From assembly GCF_916858675.1 (NCBI RefSeq), contig NZ_CAKASM010000001.1, positions 434,001 to 498,000 of the forward strand: 64,000 nt of DNA, read 5' to 3'. Below the pieces are notes generated by a model that worked only from the letters and a program-made list of their open reading frames with translations, was not told the origin of the DNA and made no database searches. Below are positions 1 through 8,566 of this stretch, in pieces; the first letter of the stretch is position 1; every line of letters begins with the position of its first letter. The stretch is from Sphingomonas sp. Leaf21 (GTDB lineage Bacteria > Pseudomonadota > Alphaproteobacteria > Sphingomonadales > Sphingomonadaceae). Position numbers and translations under genes: made by a program.

Positions 1-230
1 GTCGAATAGACCAGCCATTCCTTCATGTTGAACATCTCGTCGCGCTGCGCCTCGTCATGCCCGACATAGAGATACAGCCGGTCGCCGACGACCAGCGGCG
101 CGGGGTCGGCGGTAAACCGGTCGCGGATGATCGGGTTCGAACCCGGCGTGGCGGGCGGGGTATCCGCCGCCATCGCCATCACCGGAAGGGCGGCCAGCAT
201 TACCGCCCCGATCATCCGCGCCATCGTCAT
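1..230 (-). CDS. Glycoside hydrolase family 43 protein, N-terminal fragment
   Basis: The gene starts at 230 and runs off the left edge, leaving about 76 residues. It begins with a hydrophobic signal peptide (MTMARMIGAVMLAALP..., Ala-rich end near residue 22), so the product is exported. After it comes NPIIRDRFTADPAPLVVGDRLY in outline, where the ADPA segment is the typical first beta-strand motif of GH43 enzymes, its Asp being the usual general base; GH43 members cleave arabinan or xylan side chains. The start codon lies 11 bases past the stop of the TonB receptor gene, so the two are probably co-transcribed from the promoter near 3300. Family assignment rests on this short N-terminal piece; substrate cannot be told. 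Confidence 0.75.
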   Translation of the reverse strand, partial: MTMARMIGAVMLAALPVMAMAADTPPATPGSNPIIRDRFTADPAPLVVGDRLYLYVGHDEAQRDEMFNMKEWLVYS

Positions 231-240
231 TTCATCACCC

Positions 241-3228
241 TCAGAAGTTGAACCGCACACCCGCCCGATAGACGCGGCCCAGCACGTCGTAGAGCGCCGG
301 GTTGACGAAATAGGGCGACTTCGCCGGATCGCGATTGAAGACGTTGTCGACCTTGAAATAGGCGGTGACCGCCTTGGTCACGTTATAGGTGCCGCCCACG
401 TCGAAATAGAAGGCGCCGGGGATGAAATTATTGTCGATTGTCGGTCGGTTGGCGGTCGAGGCGGGGCAGCCCGTGGTGCACTGGATATACTGGTTGCCCA
501 GCTTGCCGTCGCTGAACCACCGCTCCTGCAGCAGCAGCGACCAGTCGTCGGTGGCATAGGTCTGCACCGCCAGCCACTTCCACTTGGGCGTGCTGCCGAT
601 GTTCACGCCCGCCGTGTCGTTGGGGATCGTGTTGGGCAAGCCCGTGTCGGTGATGAAGCGGCGGATGTTCGTCGCCAGCGCGCGCAGCGTCAGGCTGCCC
701 GGCAGGCCGAGCGGGTTGCGCCAGCGATAGCTCGCCTCGATATCGAAGCCGTCGGTCAGGATCGACGCGAGGTTGAAGGACTGGACGTTGATGAAGTTGG
801 GACCATTGGGATTGTTCAGGTTGAACGCACCGCAGGTCTCGGGCGCGACGTTCAGGTAGCACAGGTTGACGATGTCCTGCGCGCCCAGGCTGGAGATCAC
901 GTCGGTGATCTTGATCTTGTAATAGTCAACCGAGAGGCTCAGCCCCGGGATCGCCTGCGAGTTGGAGAAAGCGATGCCCAGCGTCGTGTTGCGCGCGATT
1001 TCGGGGGTCAGGTTGACGTTGCCGATGGTGTTCTGAAGCGCCAGCACGTTGACGTTGCGGAACGGGTCGAAGAAGCCGGGTAGCGTCGTCGTGACGGGTG
1101 CCGCGAACAATTCCGACAGGTTGGGCGCGCGCACGTCGCGCGAGGTCACGCCGCGGATGCGCAGCCCGTCGACCGGCAGGTCCCAGGTGCCGCCGATCTT
1201 CCACGCCCAGACCGTGCCCGAGGTGCTGTAGTCGGTGACGCGCACCGCGCCGTTGATGTTGGCGCGGCCCCCCGCCTCCGAATTGATGATCGGCAGGTCG
1301 GCCTCGACGAACGCTTCCTTGACGCTGTAGGCGCCGGTCCCGTTCTTGTAGTTGCCCGCATACCAGTTGTTGCCATCGACCAGCAGCGCGGGGTCGGCCG
1401 GATAATTGGCGTTGGCCGGGGTGTTGGCGAAGCCCGCGCCATAGGGGTCGGCGCGGACGCGGTAGAATTCGTGTCGGAATTCGCCACCGAACGCGATCGA
1501 CACGGGCCCCGCCCAGGACGAGAAGGGCGAGCCCGAGAAGTTCAGGCTGATCACGTCCTGTGTCTGGCGCGTGCGCTGATAGGGACCGTATTGCGGCATG
1601 ATATAGCTCATCGCCGCCGCCGACGGGTTGCCGCCGAAGATGTTGAGCGGCTGGCAGCCATTGGCACGCGCCGTGGCGTCGGCGCAGACGATCGCGCCGT
1701 TCAGCGTGGTCGCGTTGATCGCCTGGTTGAACCGGCGCGACAGCATGATGTTGCTGACATCGACATCGGTATAGTTGGTGCCGTGCTCATAATACATGTC
1801 GTAGGACCAGTCCGACCCGGCGACGGACTCGCGACCCTTCGCGCCCGCGACGAAGCGGAACTGGCGGCGATCGGTATAGACCTGCGTATTGCCGAGCGCG
1901 GCGTTGCTGGTGCCGTACTGGAAGTTGGTGATACCCGCCGTGGCGCAAGCCGCCTGGACCAGCGCGGGGACATAGGGATTGGCGCACTGGATGGTCAGGT
2001 TGGGGCGGTTCTGGCCACCGACCGGCTGGTTGTTGGTCTTCACCTGGCCGATATTGATCGTGCCGTAGATCTCGCCATTGGGCGCGAAGTCGTAGCCGAT
2101 CCGACCATAGCTGTTCACGCGCTGGATCTTCGACTGGAGCGAGCGGCCCGCATCGACGTTACCCGACAGGTCGCCGCCCTGGCAGAAGCCGGGCAGACAG
2201 CCGATGACGCTCCCCGCCGCATTGCGCGCGGGCACGCCGTTCGAGCCGTACTGGAACTGGAACGGCCTGCCCGACTGGTCGAACGCGATGCCCTGGAGCG
2301 GGCCCGCCGTGATCAGGCCGTATTTGGTGTAGTTGTAGGACTGGGCATAGTCGCGGAACAGATATTGCGGCGACCCGTCGTTCAGCACGTTGCGGTTGAT
2401 CAGCGTCGACTGGCGGAACCAGTCGCGGCCGCCCGCCAGACCGATGCCGAACTCGCCGCCGCCGACGCCCTCTTCATGCGCATATTCGGTGCTGGCGATG
2501 ACGTGCAGCGTGTCGTTCAGCAGGCTGGTGCCGCCAGCGAGCTGGACCAGCACCTGCCCGTCGTCGCCATAGGTGGTCACGCCACCCTGAACATTGCCCT
2601 TGATCCCCTTGAACCGGGTATCGGTGATGAAGTTGACCACACCGCCGACCGCGTCCGACCCATAGGAGGCAGAGGCACCGCCGTTGACGACGTCGACCCG
2701 CTTGATGAGCAACTGCGGGAACAGGCTGATGTCCGGCACGCCCGTCACGTTCGCGCCGACGACGCGCTGGCCGTCGAGCAGCGTCAGGGTGCGGATCGCG
2801 CCCACGCCGCGAAGCGAGAAGGAACTGAGGCCCTGCTGCCCGCTCGAGGTGCTGAACGTGTTGGTCGCCGTGCCGGTCGACCCCTGGAGCGAGGGCAACT
2901 GGGCGACGGTGGTGAAGATGTTGGGCTGCGCGTTCGCCGCGATCTGCTCTTCGCCGATCACCGTGGTGGGCGTCGGCGCGGTAAAGCCGCCGGTCGTGAT
3001 GCGCGAGCCGGTGACGATCACTTCGCGCGTGCTGGACTCGTCCGGCTCGGCGGCCTGATTGGGCGGAAGCGCCGCCGCATCCTGCGCCGGGGTCGCCTGT
3101 GCCGCGACTTCGGGCGTGGTCTGCGCCCAGGCTGGAAGTGCCAGAATTGCGGATGCCAGGACGGCCAGGCTGGCCGCGCCCATCGTGCGACTCCGCAGAC
3201 GGCGCGCACGCGTTCCCTTCGTGATCAT
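241..3228 (-). CDS. TonB-dependent outer-membrane receptor (carbohydrate-type)
   Basis: This 995-residue protein has a signal peptide ending around AWAQ-TTP (residues 1-36), a TonB-box/plug start EVIVTGSRI near residue 70, a plug domain with the LRGVG and LLDGQRV motifs and the YGSDAVGGVVNF segment that closes plugs, then a long 22-strand barrel ending in RAGVRFNF with the terminal Phe needed for outer-membrane insertion. A strong Shine-Dalgarno (GGAGAGG) precedes the ATG. Length and plug type match the large sphingomonad/Caulobacter receptors that import oligosaccharides, and the next gene is a GH43 enzyme, so plant-polysaccharide uptake is inferred. A LacI-type operator lies 29 bases upstream of the start codon. 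Confidence 0.92.
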   Translation of the reverse strand: MITKGTRARRLRSRTMGAASLAVLASAILALPAWAQTTPEVAAQATPAQDAAALPPNQAAEPDESSTREVIVTGSRITTGGFTAPTPTTVIGEEQIAANAQPNIFTTVAQLPSLQGSTGTATNTFSTSSGQQGLSSFSLRGVGAIRTLTLLDGQRVVGANVTGVPDISLFPQLLIKRVDVVNGGASASYGSDAVGGVVNFITDTRFKGIKGNVQGGVTTYGDDGQVLVQLAGGTSLLNDTLHVIASTEYAHEEGVGGGEFGIGLAGGRDWFRQSTLINRNVLNDGSPQYLFRDYAQSYNYTKYGLITAGPLQGIAFDQSGRPFQFQYGSNGVPARNAAGSVIGCLPGFCQGGDLSGNVDAGRSLQSKIQRVNSYGRIGYDFAPNGEIYGTINIGQVKTNNQPVGGQNRPNLTIQCANPYVPALVQAACATAGITNFQYGTSNAALGNTQVYTDRRQFRFVAGAKGRESVAGSDWSYDMYYEHGTNYTDVDVSNIMLSRRFNQAINATTLNGAIVCADATARANGCQPLNIFGGNPSAAAMSYIMPQYGPYQRTRQTQDVISLNFSGSPFSSWAGPVSIAFGGEFRHEFYRVRADPYGAGFANTPANANYPADPALLVDGNNWYAGNYKNGTGAYSVKEAFVEADLPIINSEAGGRANINGAVRVTDYSTSGTVWAWKIGGTWDLPVDGLRIRGVTSRDVRAPNLSELFAAPVTTTLPGFFDPFRNVNVLALQNTIGNVNLTPEIARNTTLGIAFSNSQAIPGLSLSVDYYKIKITDVISSLGAQDIVNLCYLNVAPETCGAFNLNNPNGPNFINVQSFNLASILTDGFDIEASYRWRNPLGLPGSLTLRALATNIRRFITDTGLPNTIPNDTAGVNIGSTPKWKWLAVQTYATDDWSLLLQERWFSDGKLGNQYIQCTTGCPASTANRPTIDNNFIPGAFYFDVGGTYNVTKAVTAYFKVDNVFNRDPAKSPYFVNPALYDVLGRVYRAGVRFNF

Positions 3229-3256
3229 GATCCTCTCCCTTTCGATTCTGTTTTAT

Positions 3257-3272
3257 CTGGTAACGTTACCAG
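3257..3272. promoter_or_regulatory. Perfect LacI/GalR-family-type operator palindrome
   Basis: CTGGTAACGTTACCAG is a perfect 16-bp palindrome with the central CG and TGGTAA half-sites typical of LacI/GalR-family operators. It sits between the predicted -10 of the receptor promoter and the start codon at 3228, i.e. over the expected transcription start, a position suited to repression relieved by a sugar. No lacI-type gene is in the window; it may lie past the left edge. Confidence 0.7.
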
Positions 3273-3273
3273 C

Positions 3274-3302
3274 TTCATTTCCTGTTTCATGACGGGTGTC
3301 AA
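3274..3302 (-). promoter_or_regulatory. Predicted promoter of the TonB receptor/GH43 operon
   Basis: On the minus strand there is a consensus -35 TTGACA (3302-3297), a 17-base spacer and a weak -10 AATGAA (3279-3274), with the LacI-type palindrome starting one base further downstream. Transcription would begin inside the palindrome. The poor -10 makes this a prediction only. Confidence 0.45.
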
Positions 3303-3428
3303 TGTTCGGAAATGATACAAATGTCAGAGAATTGGCTGGTGAGACTGAAATGCCACAGGTGCGAGTGGCTATTTATCCCCCACCCGTTACGAAGGGAAAA
3401 GGGTAGCACAGACTTGGTATTGTGCCGG

Positions 3429-3500
3429 GCGACGGCTCACCCCCTCACGCAAGCCGCGCTAGCCAGCGAGTCGGCACGCGCTCATCCCTGCCCAAGGGAG
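3429..3500. repeat. Intergenic repeat, family B (copy 1)
   Basis: The stretch contains GACGGCTCACCCCCTCACGC and then CGCGCTAGCCAGC, both closely matched by the intergenic block at 50250-50310 (CGGCTCACCC..CCCTCACCC..GCGCTAGCCAGC). It lies between the receptor promoter and the Zur gene and has no coding character. The match is imperfect and seen only twice here. Confidence 0.4.
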
Positions 3501-3529
3501 AGCGATAACAAATCCGGCCCTGGCGGTCG

Positions 3530-3997
3530 TCAGTTCCCCGCGCAGGCGGCGCAGCGGCCGCGTACTTCGATCACGGGTCGCTCGGGGCTGAACCCGGCCC
3601 CGCGCGCGGCGTCCCGAACCGCGCCGGTCAACCGGTCGTCGTCGATATGCGTGGTCTGCCCGCATTTGTCGCAGACCAGAAAGATGCAGTCGTGCATACA
3701 GTCGGGATGCGCATTGGCGACATAGGCGTTCGCGCTCTCGACCCGGCGGGCCAGATTGGCACCGACGAACAGGTCGAGGATGCGGTAGACGCTGTTCGCC
3801 GCCACCCGCCGTCCCTGCGACTTCGACATGACGTCGGCGATGTCATAGGCCGAGGCGGGCTTCTCGAACCCGGCCAGTGCCTCGAACACGCTGGCGCGCA
3901 TGGCTGTCCACTGCTCGCCCGCGCGCTCCAGCGTCGCCTTTGCCGCATCGGCGAGATCGGCCCCTTCGGGCTCGTGATGGGTATGCACATGCGCCAT
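3530..3997 (-). CDS. zur: Fur-family transcriptional regulator, Zur-like
   Basis: The 155-residue product is a Fur-family repressor. Residues about 20-85 form the winged helix (TAMRASVFEAL, YRILDLFVGANLARRV); the C-terminal half has the metal-binding pattern of the family: a His/Cys cluster HPDCMHD, the structural zinc pair CDKCG and a second CAAC pair at the extreme C-terminus. The His-rich N-terminus (MAHVHTHHEPEG) and the spacing of the CxxC pairs fit Zur (zinc uptake repressor) better than Fur. It is divergent from the heme A synthase gene. Zur against Fur/Irr is a judgement from motif pattern, not from context, because no zinc transporter is nearby. Confidence 0.8.
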   Translation of the reverse strand: MAHVHTHHEPEGADLADAAKATLERAGEQWTAMRASVFEALAGFEKPASAYDIADVMSKSQGRRVAANSVYRILDLFVGANLARRVESANAYVANAHPDCMHDCIFLVCDKCGQTTHIDDDRLTGAVRDAARGAGFSPERPVIEVRGRCAACAGN

Positions 3998-4104
3998 GAT
4001 CTGGATTTAGGCTTTGCCGCCCCCGGGAGCAAGGTCCGTCGCCATGGCCCCAAGGGGCATTCCGTCCACTTTCGCGCGCCGGTCCAGTCGCCTATGTCGG
4101 GACC

Positions 4105-5160
4105 ATGCTGCAACCGAGCCCCGCCTTCATGGTCACCGCCCGCCCCCGCGCCGTCGCCCGCTGGCTGTTCGCGGTGGCCGGGCTGATCGTCGCGATGGTC
4201 GTCGTGGGCGGCATCACGCGCCTGACCAACAGCGGGCTGTCGATCACCGAATGGAAACCGATCACCGGCATCATACCCCCGCTGAACGACGCGCAGTGGC
4301 AGGCGGAGTTCGCCAACTACAAGCGCATTCCCGAATATTGGACCTTCAATCGCGACATGACGCTGGCAGGGTTCAAGGCGATCTTCTTCTGGGAGTATCT
4401 GCACCGCGTGCTCGCGCGGGTGATCGGCATGGCCTTTGCCCTGCCATTGATCTGGTTCTGGGCGCGCAAGGCGATCCCGGCGGGGTATAAGCCGCGCCTC
4501 GTCGCGCTGCTCGCGCTGGGCGGTCTTCAGGGGGCGATCGGCTGGTGGATGGTTGCCTCCGGCCTCGTCGAGCGGACGGATGTCAGCCATATCCGCCTGA
4601 CCGTACATCTGCTGACCGCGCTGTTCATCCTGGCCGGGATCGTCTGGACCGCGCTGGATCTGCGCGCGCTCCACCGGGACCGGCTGTCGGCCCCTGCCCG
4701 GCTGACCGTGCCGGGTACGGCGGCGCTCGTGCTATTGTTCGTACAGCTTATGTTCGGCGCGCTGACCGCCGGGCTTGACGCGGGCTATGCCTTTTCGAGT
4801 TGGCCGTTGATGGGCGATGCCTGGTTCCCGGCAGGCGTGCCGATGATGCGCCCGGCGATCGCCAACGCCTTTGACAACCCCGTCGTCGTGCAGTTCATCC
4901 ACCGCTGGTTCGCCTTCGCCGCCGCCGCCGGATTGGTCTGGCTCGCCGTTCGCGCGATCCGGGCAGGCGCACTGCGCGCCGGATGGCTGGTGATCGCACT
5001 GGTCCTCGTTCAGATCGGCCTGGGCATCGCCACCCTGCTGTCGGGCGTTCAGATCGATATCGCGGTCTCGCACCAGGCCAATGCCGCGCTCCTGCTGATC
5101 GCCGCGACCGCCGCCGCGCACCGCCTGGGCAGCAGCGTTCGGAGCATTAGGGTATCATAA
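4105..5160 (+). CDS. ctaA: Heme A synthase (COX15/CtaA family)
   Basis: This 351-residue membrane protein converts heme O to heme A for cytochrome aa3 oxidase. About eight transmembrane helices are visible in two homologous halves. Conserved family features are GGITRLTNSGLSITEWKP near residue 35, EYLHRVLARVIG, the HIRLTVHLL histidine, FIHRWFAF and VSHQANAALL; these His residues ligate the two hemes. Length and the long first periplasmic loop fit the alphaproteobacterial COX15 type. The first ATG (4105) is used; 4129 (MVTARPRA) is possible. The stop is followed after about 120 bases by the L13 gene, so the two may be separately controlled. Confidence 0.94.
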   Translation: MLQPSPAFMVTARPRAVARWLFAVAGLIVAMVVVGGITRLTNSGLSITEWKPITGIIPPLNDAQWQAEFANYKRIPEYWTFNRDMTLAGFKAIFFWEYLHRVLARVIGMAFALPLIWFWARKAIPAGYKPRLVALLALGGLQGAIGWWMVASGLVERTDVSHIRLTVHLLTALFILAGIVWTALDLRALHRDRLSAPARLTVPGTAALVLLFVQLMFGALTAGLDAGYAFSSWPLMGDAWFPAGVPMMRPAIANAFDNPVVVQFIHRWFAFAAAAGLVWLAVRAIRAGALRAGWLVIALVLVQIGLGIATLLSGVQIDIAVSHQANAALLLIAATAAAHRLGSSVRSIRVS

Positions 5161-5226
5161 TACCCGTCAGCAAAGCCGCGCTTTGCTTGACATTTTGACG
5201 ACGGATCAGCATTGGACCCTCGTTCG

Positions 5227-5250
5227 CGCCGCCCGAGACAAAGGGCGGCG
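5227..5250 (+). promoter_or_regulatory. Leader hairpin in front of rplM
   Basis: CGCCGCCC (5227-5234) pairs perfectly with GGGCGGCG (5243-5250) around an 8-base loop GAGACAAA, ending 32 bases before the L13 start codon. There is no U-run after it, so it is not a simple terminator. L13 leaders are known autoregulatory elements in several bacterial groups; whether this one is such a leader is inference. Confidence 0.45.
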
Positions 5251-5282
5251 TGTTGCATTTCAAACCGAAAGGTCTCACGCCC

Positions 5283-5762
5283 ATGAAGGCGCTCATGAAG
5301 ACCACCAAGGCGGCCAAGCCGCACGAGGTGGAGAAGAAGTGGCATATCGTCGACGCCGACGGCCTGGTTGTCGGCCGCGCCGCCACCATCATCGCGAACA
5401 TCCTTCGCGGCAAGCACAAGACGTCGTTCACCCCGCACGTCGACTGCGGTGACAATGTCATCGTCATCAACGCGGACAAGGTGCGCTTCACCGGCAACAA
5501 GCTGGGCCAGAAGGTGTACTACAAGCACACCGGTTATGCCGGTGGCATCAAGGGCATCACCGCCGCCAAGGTCCTGGAAGGCCGCTTCCCCGAGCGCGTC
5601 CTGGAAAAGGCCGTCGAGCGCATGATCCCCCGTGGTCCGCTGGGCCGTCAGCAGATGCGCAACCTGCGTATCTTCGCCGGCACCGAGCATCCGCACGCCG
5701 CGCAGAACCCCGAAGTGCTCGACATCGCGAGCATGAACCGCAAGAACAAGGTGGGCGCATAA
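5283..5762 (+). CDS. rplM: 50S ribosomal protein L13
   Basis: The 159-residue product is L13, an early-assembly protein of the large subunit. Recognisable segments are [18 protein letters not shown], the [20 protein letters not shown] block, [13 protein letters not shown] and [20 protein letters not shown]. The reading frame is open upstream to 5250, but the start at 5283 (MKALMKTTK) gives the normal sphingomonad N-terminus. The stop TAA overlaps the ATG of rpsI by one base, the usual L13-S9 operon. Confidence 0.96.
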   Translation: MKALMKTTKAAKPHEVEKKWHIVDADGLVVGRAATIIANILRGKHKTSFTPHVDCGDNVIVINADKVRFTGNKLGQKVYYKHTGYAGGIKGITAAKVLEGRFPERVLEKAVERMIPRGPLGRQQMRNLRIFAGTEHPHAAQNPEVLDIASMNRKNKVGA

Positions 5763-6310
5763 TGTCTGACAACCGCCAGTCGCTCGCCGATCTCGGCGCC
5801 ACGCTGAACCAGCAGGCCGCCACCGCGACCGCGCAGCCCGCCGCCGTCGAGGGTGAGGCGCCCGCCGCCGCTCCCGTCGAGCGCGTCAGCACCACCCCGC
5901 TGCGTCAGCAGGAACTGGACAAGTTCGGCCGCGCCTATGCCACCGGCCGTCGTAAGGACGCCGTGGCTCGCGTCTGGCTGAAGCCGGGTTCGGGCAAGAT
6001 CACGATCAACGGTCGTGACCAGGAAGTCTATTTCGCGCGTCCGACGCTGCGTCTCGTCATCAACCAGGTGTTCGGCATCACCGAGCGCGAAGGTCAGTAT
6101 GACGTGATCTGCACCGTCAAGGGCGGTGGTCTGTCGGGCCAGGCCGGTGCGGTCAAGCACGGCATCAGCCAGGCGCTGACCAAGTACGAGCCGGTGCTCC
6201 GCGCTCCCGTCAAGGCCGCTGGCTTCCTGACCCGCGACAGCCGCACGGTCGAGCGTAAGAAGTATGGCCGCGCCAAGGCGCGTCGCAGCTTCCAGTTCTC
6301 GAAGCGCTAA
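5762..6310 (+). CDS. rpsI: 30S ribosomal protein S9
   Basis: The 182-residue product ends in the hallmark S9 tail (RRSFQFSKR), whose final Lys-Arg contacts P-site tRNA. The core from about residue 55 carries [30 protein letters not shown] and the [15 protein letters not shown] segment. It has an N-terminal extension of about 50 Ala/Gln/Pro-rich residues compared with E. coli S9 (130 residues), common in alphaproteobacteria. It is translationally coupled to rplM by a one-base overlap, and followed by a stem-loop at 6365. Confidence 0.96.
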   Translation: MSDNRQSLADLGATLNQQAATATAQPAAVEGEAPAAAPVERVSTTPLRQQELDKFGRAYATGRRKDAVARVWLKPGSGKITINGRDQEVYFARPTLRLVINQVFGITEREGQYDVICTVKGGGLSGQAGAVKHGISQALTKYEPVLRAPVKAAGFLTRDSRTVERKKYGRAKARRSFQFSKR

Positions 6311-6364
6311 GTCGCTGGCAACCCCGGATCGCGAAAGCGGTTCGGGTGCCTGCCGCGCGATACG

Positions 6365-6394
6365 AAGGGGTGGTCCGGCAACGGGCCGCCCCTT
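6365..6394 (+). terminator. Stem-loop after rpsI
   Basis: AAGGGG (6365-6370) pairs with CCCCTT (6389-6394) and the inner bases continue the stem with two G-U pairs. A short T run (TTT) follows. It lies 55 bases after the rpsI stop and also upstream of the end of the convergent small gene, so it may serve rplM-rpsI. Confidence 0.5.
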
Positions 6395-6400
6395 TGCCGT

Positions 6401-6574
6401 TCAGGACGGCCGCGACTTCACCAGCGCCGTGACCGAAATCGAGCAGACCAGCACCGCCAGCCCAAAACCACCCGCCGCCGCCCAGAGCCCGATCGCGACG
6501 TCCCCGAAATAGGCGCCGACGACAAAGCCGATCAGCGGCAGGATAATCAGCAGCAGGCATCCGATCATCACCAT
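6401..6574 (-). CDS. Small two-helix membrane protein, unknown
   Basis: A 57-residue reading frame (MVMIGCLLLIILPLIG... ...VTALVKSRPS) consists almost wholly of two hydrophobic helices (about residues 1-20 and 28-52) with a short basic C-terminal tail, so an inner-membrane protein is predicted. It is convergent with rpsI. The frame stays open far upstream, but the sequence there is Arg-rich shadow of the EamA gene, so the start at 6574 is chosen from where membrane-protein character begins. No good Shine-Dalgarno is visible and no family is recognised. Confidence 0.5.
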   Translation of the reverse strand: MVMIGCLLLIILPLIGFVVGAYFGDVAIGLWAAAGGFGLAVLVCSISVTALVKSRPS

Positions 6575-6724
6575 CGGTACGGGCAACGTCGGTTCGTGGA
6601 GCGGGTTCCGGCTGCCAGCCCGCAAAGGCCCTTCGCACTCGCAGCACCCCGCTTTAGGTGAGGCCCCCTCGCCTGTCGCACAGGGGAGACGGAAGAAGTT
6701 CAACGGCCCTGAGGAGCGTCGCAT

Positions 6725-7615
6725 ATGGCCAACCCGCTGTGGATTCCCGCCACCATCGCCGCCTCGGTCTTTCAGGTCGGCCGCAATGCGCTGCAACGCG
6801 GTGTCATGTCCTCGTCGGGGCCGTGGGGGGCGACGTTGGTCCGGTTCCTGTTCGGCCTGCCCTTCTCGATCCTGTTCGTCACGGTCGCGCATTATCTGGT
6901 GCCGAACGTAGATCTCCACTGGAGCGGCGCCTTCTGGCTGTCGGCGATCGTCGGCGCGGCGGCGCAGGTGCTGGCAACCGCGGCATTGCTCGACGCGATG
7001 CACCGGTCGGGCTTCGCGGTCGGCACCGCGCTCCAGCAAAGCTCCCTGCCGCTCGCCGCCCTGCTCGGGCTGATCGTGTACCACGACCGGATCAGCGCCA
7101 CCGCGTGGCTGGGCGTCGCGATCACGACGATCGGCCTCGTGGCCCTGTCGTGGCCGCCGCCCGAACAGCGCAAGGCGTCGCTGATCGGGGCGGCGATGGG
7201 ACTGGCCTCGGGCCTGTTCTTCGGTTTCTCGCTCAACGCCTTTCGCCACGCCGCGCTCGCGCTGGAGCCCGCGCATCCGGTCTTCGCGGCGCTGGTCTGC
7301 GTCGCGGTGGTGCAGGCGATGCAGACGGTCGCGCTGGGCCTCATCCTCGCCTGGCGGGACCCCGCGACGCTGGCCGAGGTCGTTCGCCGCTGGCGTCCGT
7401 CGCTCGGCGCCGGACTTTGCGGCGCCTGCGCCTCGGCGGGGTGGTTCGTCGCCCTGGCCCTGTCCCCCGCCGCACCCGTCCGCGCGCTCGGCATCATCGA
7501 GGCGCCGATCGCGGCCTTGGCCGGGCACCGGCTGTTCCGCGAGCGGCTGGGCGCGCGGCAGATCCTGTCGGGCCTTGCGATCGTCGGCGGCGTCCTCCTG
7601 ACGACCCTGTTCTGA
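6725..7615 (+). CDS. EamA-family (DMT superfamily) transporter
   Basis: The 296-residue protein has about ten transmembrane helices arranged as two repeats of five, the architecture of EamA/DMT exporters of metabolites such as amino acids. Typical pieces are FQVGRNALQRGVMSS at the start, the Pro/Gly-rich end of helix 3-4 (LQQSSLPLAALLGLIVYHDRISATAWLGVAI) and the matching second-half segment APIAALAGHRLFRERLGARQILSGLAIVGGVLL. The ATG follows GGAGCGTCGCAT. It stands alone between a small convergent gene and an unrelated exported protein; substrate unknown. Confidence 0.85.
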   Translation: MANPLWIPATIAASVFQVGRNALQRGVMSSSGPWGATLVRFLFGLPFSILFVTVAHYLVPNVDLHWSGAFWLSAIVGAAAQVLATAALLDAMHRSGFAVGTALQQSSLPLAALLGLIVYHDRISATAWLGVAITTIGLVALSWPPPEQRKASLIGAAMGLASGLFFGFSLNAFRHAALALEPAHPVFAALVCVAVVQAMQTVALGLILAWRDPATLAEVVRRWRPSLGAGLCGACASAGWFVALALSPAAPVRALGIIEAPIAALAGHRLFRERLGARQILSGLAIVGGVLLTTLF

Positions 7616-7692
7616 CGATGCGATCGCCCGCGATTGCAGAATCCCGACCGAGCCAATAGCCTCCGCCGGAACACCGACCTCGACGGAGGAAA

Positions 7693-8499
7693 ATGCGGAT
7701 GAGCCGGACTATGTTTTCCCGTGTGCTGGCATTGGGGTTGATCGTAGTTGCAGGGCAGGCGCCAGCCGCGGCACCGCAACCCTTCGACCTGTCGCGTCCC
7801 TTCGCGCTGCCCGCCGGATGGAAACTCATCGGAAGCCAGGGCCCCGGCGTCGAGGATGCGGGCGGCAACCCGGCACCCGGCCCGCTCCACCTCTGCATCA
7901 CCCGCGATGACGGCAAGACCTGTCACCCGGCGCTCGACGACATACTCGCCTCGCCCGGCGAGCATGGTGACTTCGATGTGGCGCATTACCTCAATATGGT
8001 CCGGGTCGTTCACCCGCGCGCCGGTCGCCCGCTGCTATGGGTCGAGGCGGCGAGCATCCATGGCGGCAATGGTGACCAGCTGGTCGGTCGCATGGCGCTC
8101 GCCTTCGACCGGAACAGCGGCGGCTTCGTCACCGTCTTTCGCCAGACGACAGGGCGGAACAACAACCAGGATATCCGCTATGTCGATCAAGGCCCGCTGA
8201 ACGGCACGATCATCTCCGCCGTTCCGACGCAGGATGCGCCCTTCGGCTTCTGGATCGTCGTCAACCGGATGGCCAGCGACGGTCGTTATGCCCCCGTCCT
8301 GCGCTATCGAAGCGGCACCCGCTATGGCGACGGCAACACGCTGGCGGTGATCGATTCCGAGATGCCCGAGATCCAGCGTCGCCTGAACCTGTGGAAGCCC
8401 GGCCAGCCACTCCCCCTGCCGGATCAGCCCTGCCCCCGGCCGCACCTCGTCAAGACGGTGCTGTGGTGCGCCGCCCCGCCCGCGCGCGGTAAGTCCTGA
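7693..8499 (+). CDS. Exported protein of unknown function
   Basis: A 268-residue protein with a clear Sec signal peptide (MRMSRTMFSRVLALGLIVVAGQAPAAA, cleavage expected near residue 27). The mature part has two N-terminal cysteines (LHLCITRDDGKTC) and two near the C-terminus (QPCPRP, VLWCAA), suggesting disulfides in the periplasm, and a WIVVN / RYRSGTRYGD beta-rich middle. The start at 7693 or the ATG six bases later are both possible; GGAGG lies just before. No family is recognised. It precedes the GH3 gene by 67 bases and might share its transcript. Confidence 0.75.
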   Translation: MRMSRTMFSRVLALGLIVVAGQAPAAAPQPFDLSRPFALPAGWKLIGSQGPGVEDAGGNPAPGPLHLCITRDDGKTCHPALDDILASPGEHGDFDVAHYLNMVRVVHPRAGRPLLWVEAASIHGGNGDQLVGRMALAFDRNSGGFVTVFRQTTGRNNNQDIRYVDQGPLNGTIISAVPTQDAPFGFWIVVNRMASDGRYAPVLRYRSGTRYGDGNTLAVIDSEMPEIQRRLNLWKPGQPLPLPDQPCPRPHLVKTVLWCAAPPARGKS

Positions 8500-8566
8500 C
8501 CGCTTGCCCGCACGCCTGGCGAGGCGTAGCGACATGACAAAATCATCACAAAGCAGGAGAGCGCCC

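Noticed and set aside
18..251. Short plus-strand frames at the left edge
   Set aside because: They lie opposite the GH43 N-terminus, whose signal peptide and ADPA motif are clear.
1471..3315. 614-residue plus-strand open frame
   Set aside because: Antisense of the first TonB receptor.
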